8,232 nucleotides of DNA. Source: Syntrophaceae bacterium (GTDB lineage: Bacteria > Desulfobacterota > SM23-61). This document shows, in pieces, positions 7,199-8,232 of the stretch. Position numbers and translations under genes: made by a program. Each line of letters begins with the position of its first letter. The stretch's first letter is position 1. Location: contig PMCE01000541.1 of assembly GCA_003154025.1 (NCBI GenBank), positions 1 to 8,232 on the forward strand. Direction: 5' to 3'. The notes below the pieces were generated by a model. That model made no database searches, was not told the DNA's origin, and was given only the letters and a program-made list of their open reading frames with translations.

Positions 7199-7234
7199 AG
7201 GAAAATCTCTCCGTCCTTTGGGGTTTAGGTTTTC

Positions 7235-7240
7235 ATTATA
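7235..7240 (-). promoter_or_regulatory. -10 box of the DsbC-like gene
   Basis: The minus strand reads TATAAT exactly, within an AT-rich stretch, giving a start near 7228 and a 30-base leader before ATG 7198. No good -35 hexamer is seen at 16-18 bases, so an activator or another sigma factor may help. Confidence 0.45.
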
Positions 7241-7267
7241 AACCATTTTTTAGGCGAATATCATTCC

Positions 7268-7297
7268 AAAAAAGAAGAAGCCCTCTGGGGTCTTTTT
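7268..7297. terminator. Bidirectional terminator-like hairpin between divergent promoters
   Basis: CCC (7281-7283) and GGG form an imperfect hairpin extended by A/T pairs. It is flanked by six A on one side (7268-7273) and five T on the other (7293-7297), so either strand has a hairpin followed by T. It lies upstream of both divergent genes and could block readthrough from one promoter into the other. The stem is weak. No gene is seen in the 7199-7516 gap. Confidence 0.3.
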
Positions 7298-7436
7298 AGT
7301 CTATCGGCAAAATCAGCATCAGACTCCAAGAATTTCATCGAATCCATCCGGTTTCGCCGCCCTCTTTCCCCCGGATCCTCTTCCTGGTCCGCCGCTCGGG
7401 CAAGTCCCGCGGGCTTCGGAGGTTATCGGATAGGGC

Positions 7437-7465
7437 TTGCAGTGAATTTGAAAATCACTTAGCCT
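7437..7465 (+). promoter_or_regulatory. Promoter with 19-bp palindromic operator, rhodanese gene
   Basis: AGTGAATTTGAAAATCACT (7441-7459) is a near-perfect palindrome of half-site AGTGANTTT around a central G. It overlaps a candidate -35 TTGCAG (7437-7442) and fills the 17-base spacer to a candidate -10 TAGCCT (7460-7465). A regulator bound there would exclude RNA polymerase. The palindrome is seen; the promoter hexamers are weak and the regulator unknown. Confidence 0.45.
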
Positions 7466-7516
7466 GAAAGAGGGAGAGTATGTTTCCCGTCTATCCTTCA
7501 ATCCAGGAGGTCGAAA

Positions 7517-7945
7517 ATGAAAACCCATTTGTCTAAAGTAAGGTTCGCCTTCATTATATGCCTCTTAATCTTCGCCACGGTGGGCTGCGCGGCCCTGACT
7601 CCGGGAAAAGGCGTGGAGCCCCAAAAAATCTCGAAGGAACAACTTCTTTCCATGATGGGAAATCTGGAAGTCATCATCCTGGATGTTCGGGAGTCGGGCT
7701 CCTGGAAGGACTCCCGATTCAGGATCAAGGGAGCGGTCCGGGAAATCCCGGAGAAGGATGTCCAGGGCTGGTTCGATAAATACCCAAAGGACAAAACCCT
7801 CGTGTTCTATTGCTCCTGACCCGATGAAGAAACCAGTGCCTGGGTGGCACGGCAGTTCCTTTCCCGGGGATACGAAAAGGTTTATGTCTTGAAGGGCGGG
7901 TGGAACGAATGGGAGAAGGCCAAGTTTCCGGTAGAGCCCAAATAA
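7517..7945 (+). CDS. Rhodanese-like selenoprotein, putative lipoprotein
   Basis: Reading TGA 7817-7819 as selenocysteine joins two frames into a 142-residue rhodanese. The start follows an ideal AGGAGGT site (7505-7511). Residues 1-24 form an export signal ending in a lipobox-like TVGC24, so a lipid-anchored periplasmic protein is likely. The single rhodanese domain (about 36-139) shows the entry motif VIILDVRES (52-60), FRIKGAVREIP (68-78), the strand and active loop LVFYC99-S-U101-PDEETSAWVA, and the closing RGYEKVYVLKGGWNEW. The continuation after the UGA is needed for the last helices and the GG-x-x-W signature, which argues strongly against a true stop. Cys-containing relatives carry YCxCPxE at this place. 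U101 sits six residues before the loop Ser, the spacing of the classical catalytic Cys to Ser in CxxGxRS, so Sec may be the persulfide nucleophile. A C99-U101 selenenylsulfide is the other option. The stop is TAA. Confidence 0.9.
7833..7852 (+). promoter_or_regulatory. Bacterial SECIS hairpin, rhodanese gene
   Basis: GTGCC (7836-7840) pairs with GGCAC (7846-7850) around loop TGGGT, and CC/GG extend it across a bulged A (7835). The loop lies 22-26 bases after the UGA, almost the same distance as in the neighbouring selenoprotein gene, and also presents GG at its apex. Confidence 0.72.
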
Positions 7946-8062
7946 ATACTCATTGTCTTTTGATCGAATAAAGAAGGCAGGGCCGCAGAAGGGTCGGCGG
8001 TCTACTGGAATATTTCTTGCCCGTGAAGCAGTGAAGACAAAGCCTTCAAGACCTTTTCCACC

Positions 8063-8082
8063 AGGCTCCTGCGGGCCTTTTT
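8063..8082 (+). terminator. Intrinsic terminator downstream of rhodanese gene
   Basis: AGGCTC (8063-8068) pairs with GGGCCT (8073-8078) with one G-U and loop CTGC, followed by T (8078-8082). It lies 117 bases after the rhodanese stop. The rest of 7946-8130 shows no gene. Confidence 0.5.
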
Positions 8083-8130
8083 CTGATCTTCAGCCCTGAG
8101 GACTGGATCGCGGAGAGGATGGAATCTTCC

Positions 8131-8232
8131 TCACCCCTCGTCCTGCTTCGGCCTTTTCCGAAGAATCAACGGCGGCAGGATGAGGGCGGCCAGGGTCATG
8201 CAGAGAAAGGTGGCGGATATGGGACGAGTCAC
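8131..8232 (-). CDS. 3' end of a membrane permease, TctA-like (partial)
   Basis: Read from the window edge on the minus strand, 33 codons end at TGA (8131-8133). They start with TRPIS, continue with one hydrophobic helix (ATFLCMTLAALILPPLIL) and end in a basic, hydrophilic tail RKRPKQDEG. The RPIS-helix-basic tail arrangement is what the C terminus of TctA subunits of tripartite tricarboxylate transporters looks like. With only 33 residues the family call is tentative. Most of the gene lies outside the window. Confidence 0.4.
   Translation of the reverse strand: MTRPISATFLCMTLAALILPPLILRKRPKQDEG

Noticed and set aside
6443..7228. 261-codon plus-strand open frame
   Set aside because: It is the antisense shadow of the DsbC-like selenoprotein gene and has no recognisable domain.
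7319..7528. 69-codon minus-strand frame upstream of the rhodanese
   Set aside because: No ribosome site and no domain; it overlaps the rhodanese promoter and start.

Overview
The window looks like chromosome from a Desulfobacterota-type (former Deltaproteobacteria) anaerobe. This is inferred from three things seen together: two UGA-containing selenoprotein genes, a sigma-54 promoter feeding a GEMM-family (cyclic-dinucleotide) riboswitch in front of a diguanylate cyclase, and an orphan solute-binding protein beside redox enzymes. The taxonomy is not proven by the sequence. No CRISPR array, tRNA, rRNA or transposase was seen.

Layout. Positions 1-1604 form a c-di-GMP signalling unit. It has a -24/-12 promoter (158-171), a GEMM-I-like aptamer (about 195-285), an intrinsic terminator acting as expression platform (301-344), a 54-residue one-helix peptide gene (382-546), and an overlapping membrane GGDEF protein (537-1601). 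Positions 1934-3458 hold a family 5 substrate-binding protein gene broken by an in-frame TAG and a one-base shift in a run of eight C. It is followed by an Old Yellow Enzyme flavoprotein (3521-4585) and a secreted transglutaminase-like Cys/His/Asp protein (4767-5315). An aspartate dehydrogenase (nadX-like, 5323-6162) lies on the minus strand.

The most interesting part is 6319-8082. Two exported thiol/sulfur proteins are divergently transcribed, and each is split by an in-frame UGA at its redox site. On the minus strand (6374-7198) is a DsbC-like protein whose CxxC has become U-P-Y-C, with an N-terminal CxxCH motif. On the plus strand (7517-7945) is a lipoprotein-type rhodanese whose active loop reads Y-C-S-U-P. 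In both genes a short hairpin with a GG-containing apical loop sits 22-26 nt after the UGA, as expected of a bacterial SECIS. Simple ORF calling would truncate both proteins at the catalytic residue. A 19-bp palindrome occupies the spacer of the putative rhodanese promoter, and a bidirectional terminator-like hairpin separates the two promoters. I infer an extracytoplasmic selenium-dependent disulfide/sulfane-sulfur module.

The last 102 bases look like the 3' end of a minus-strand membrane permease (TctA-like C terminus), cut by the window edge.
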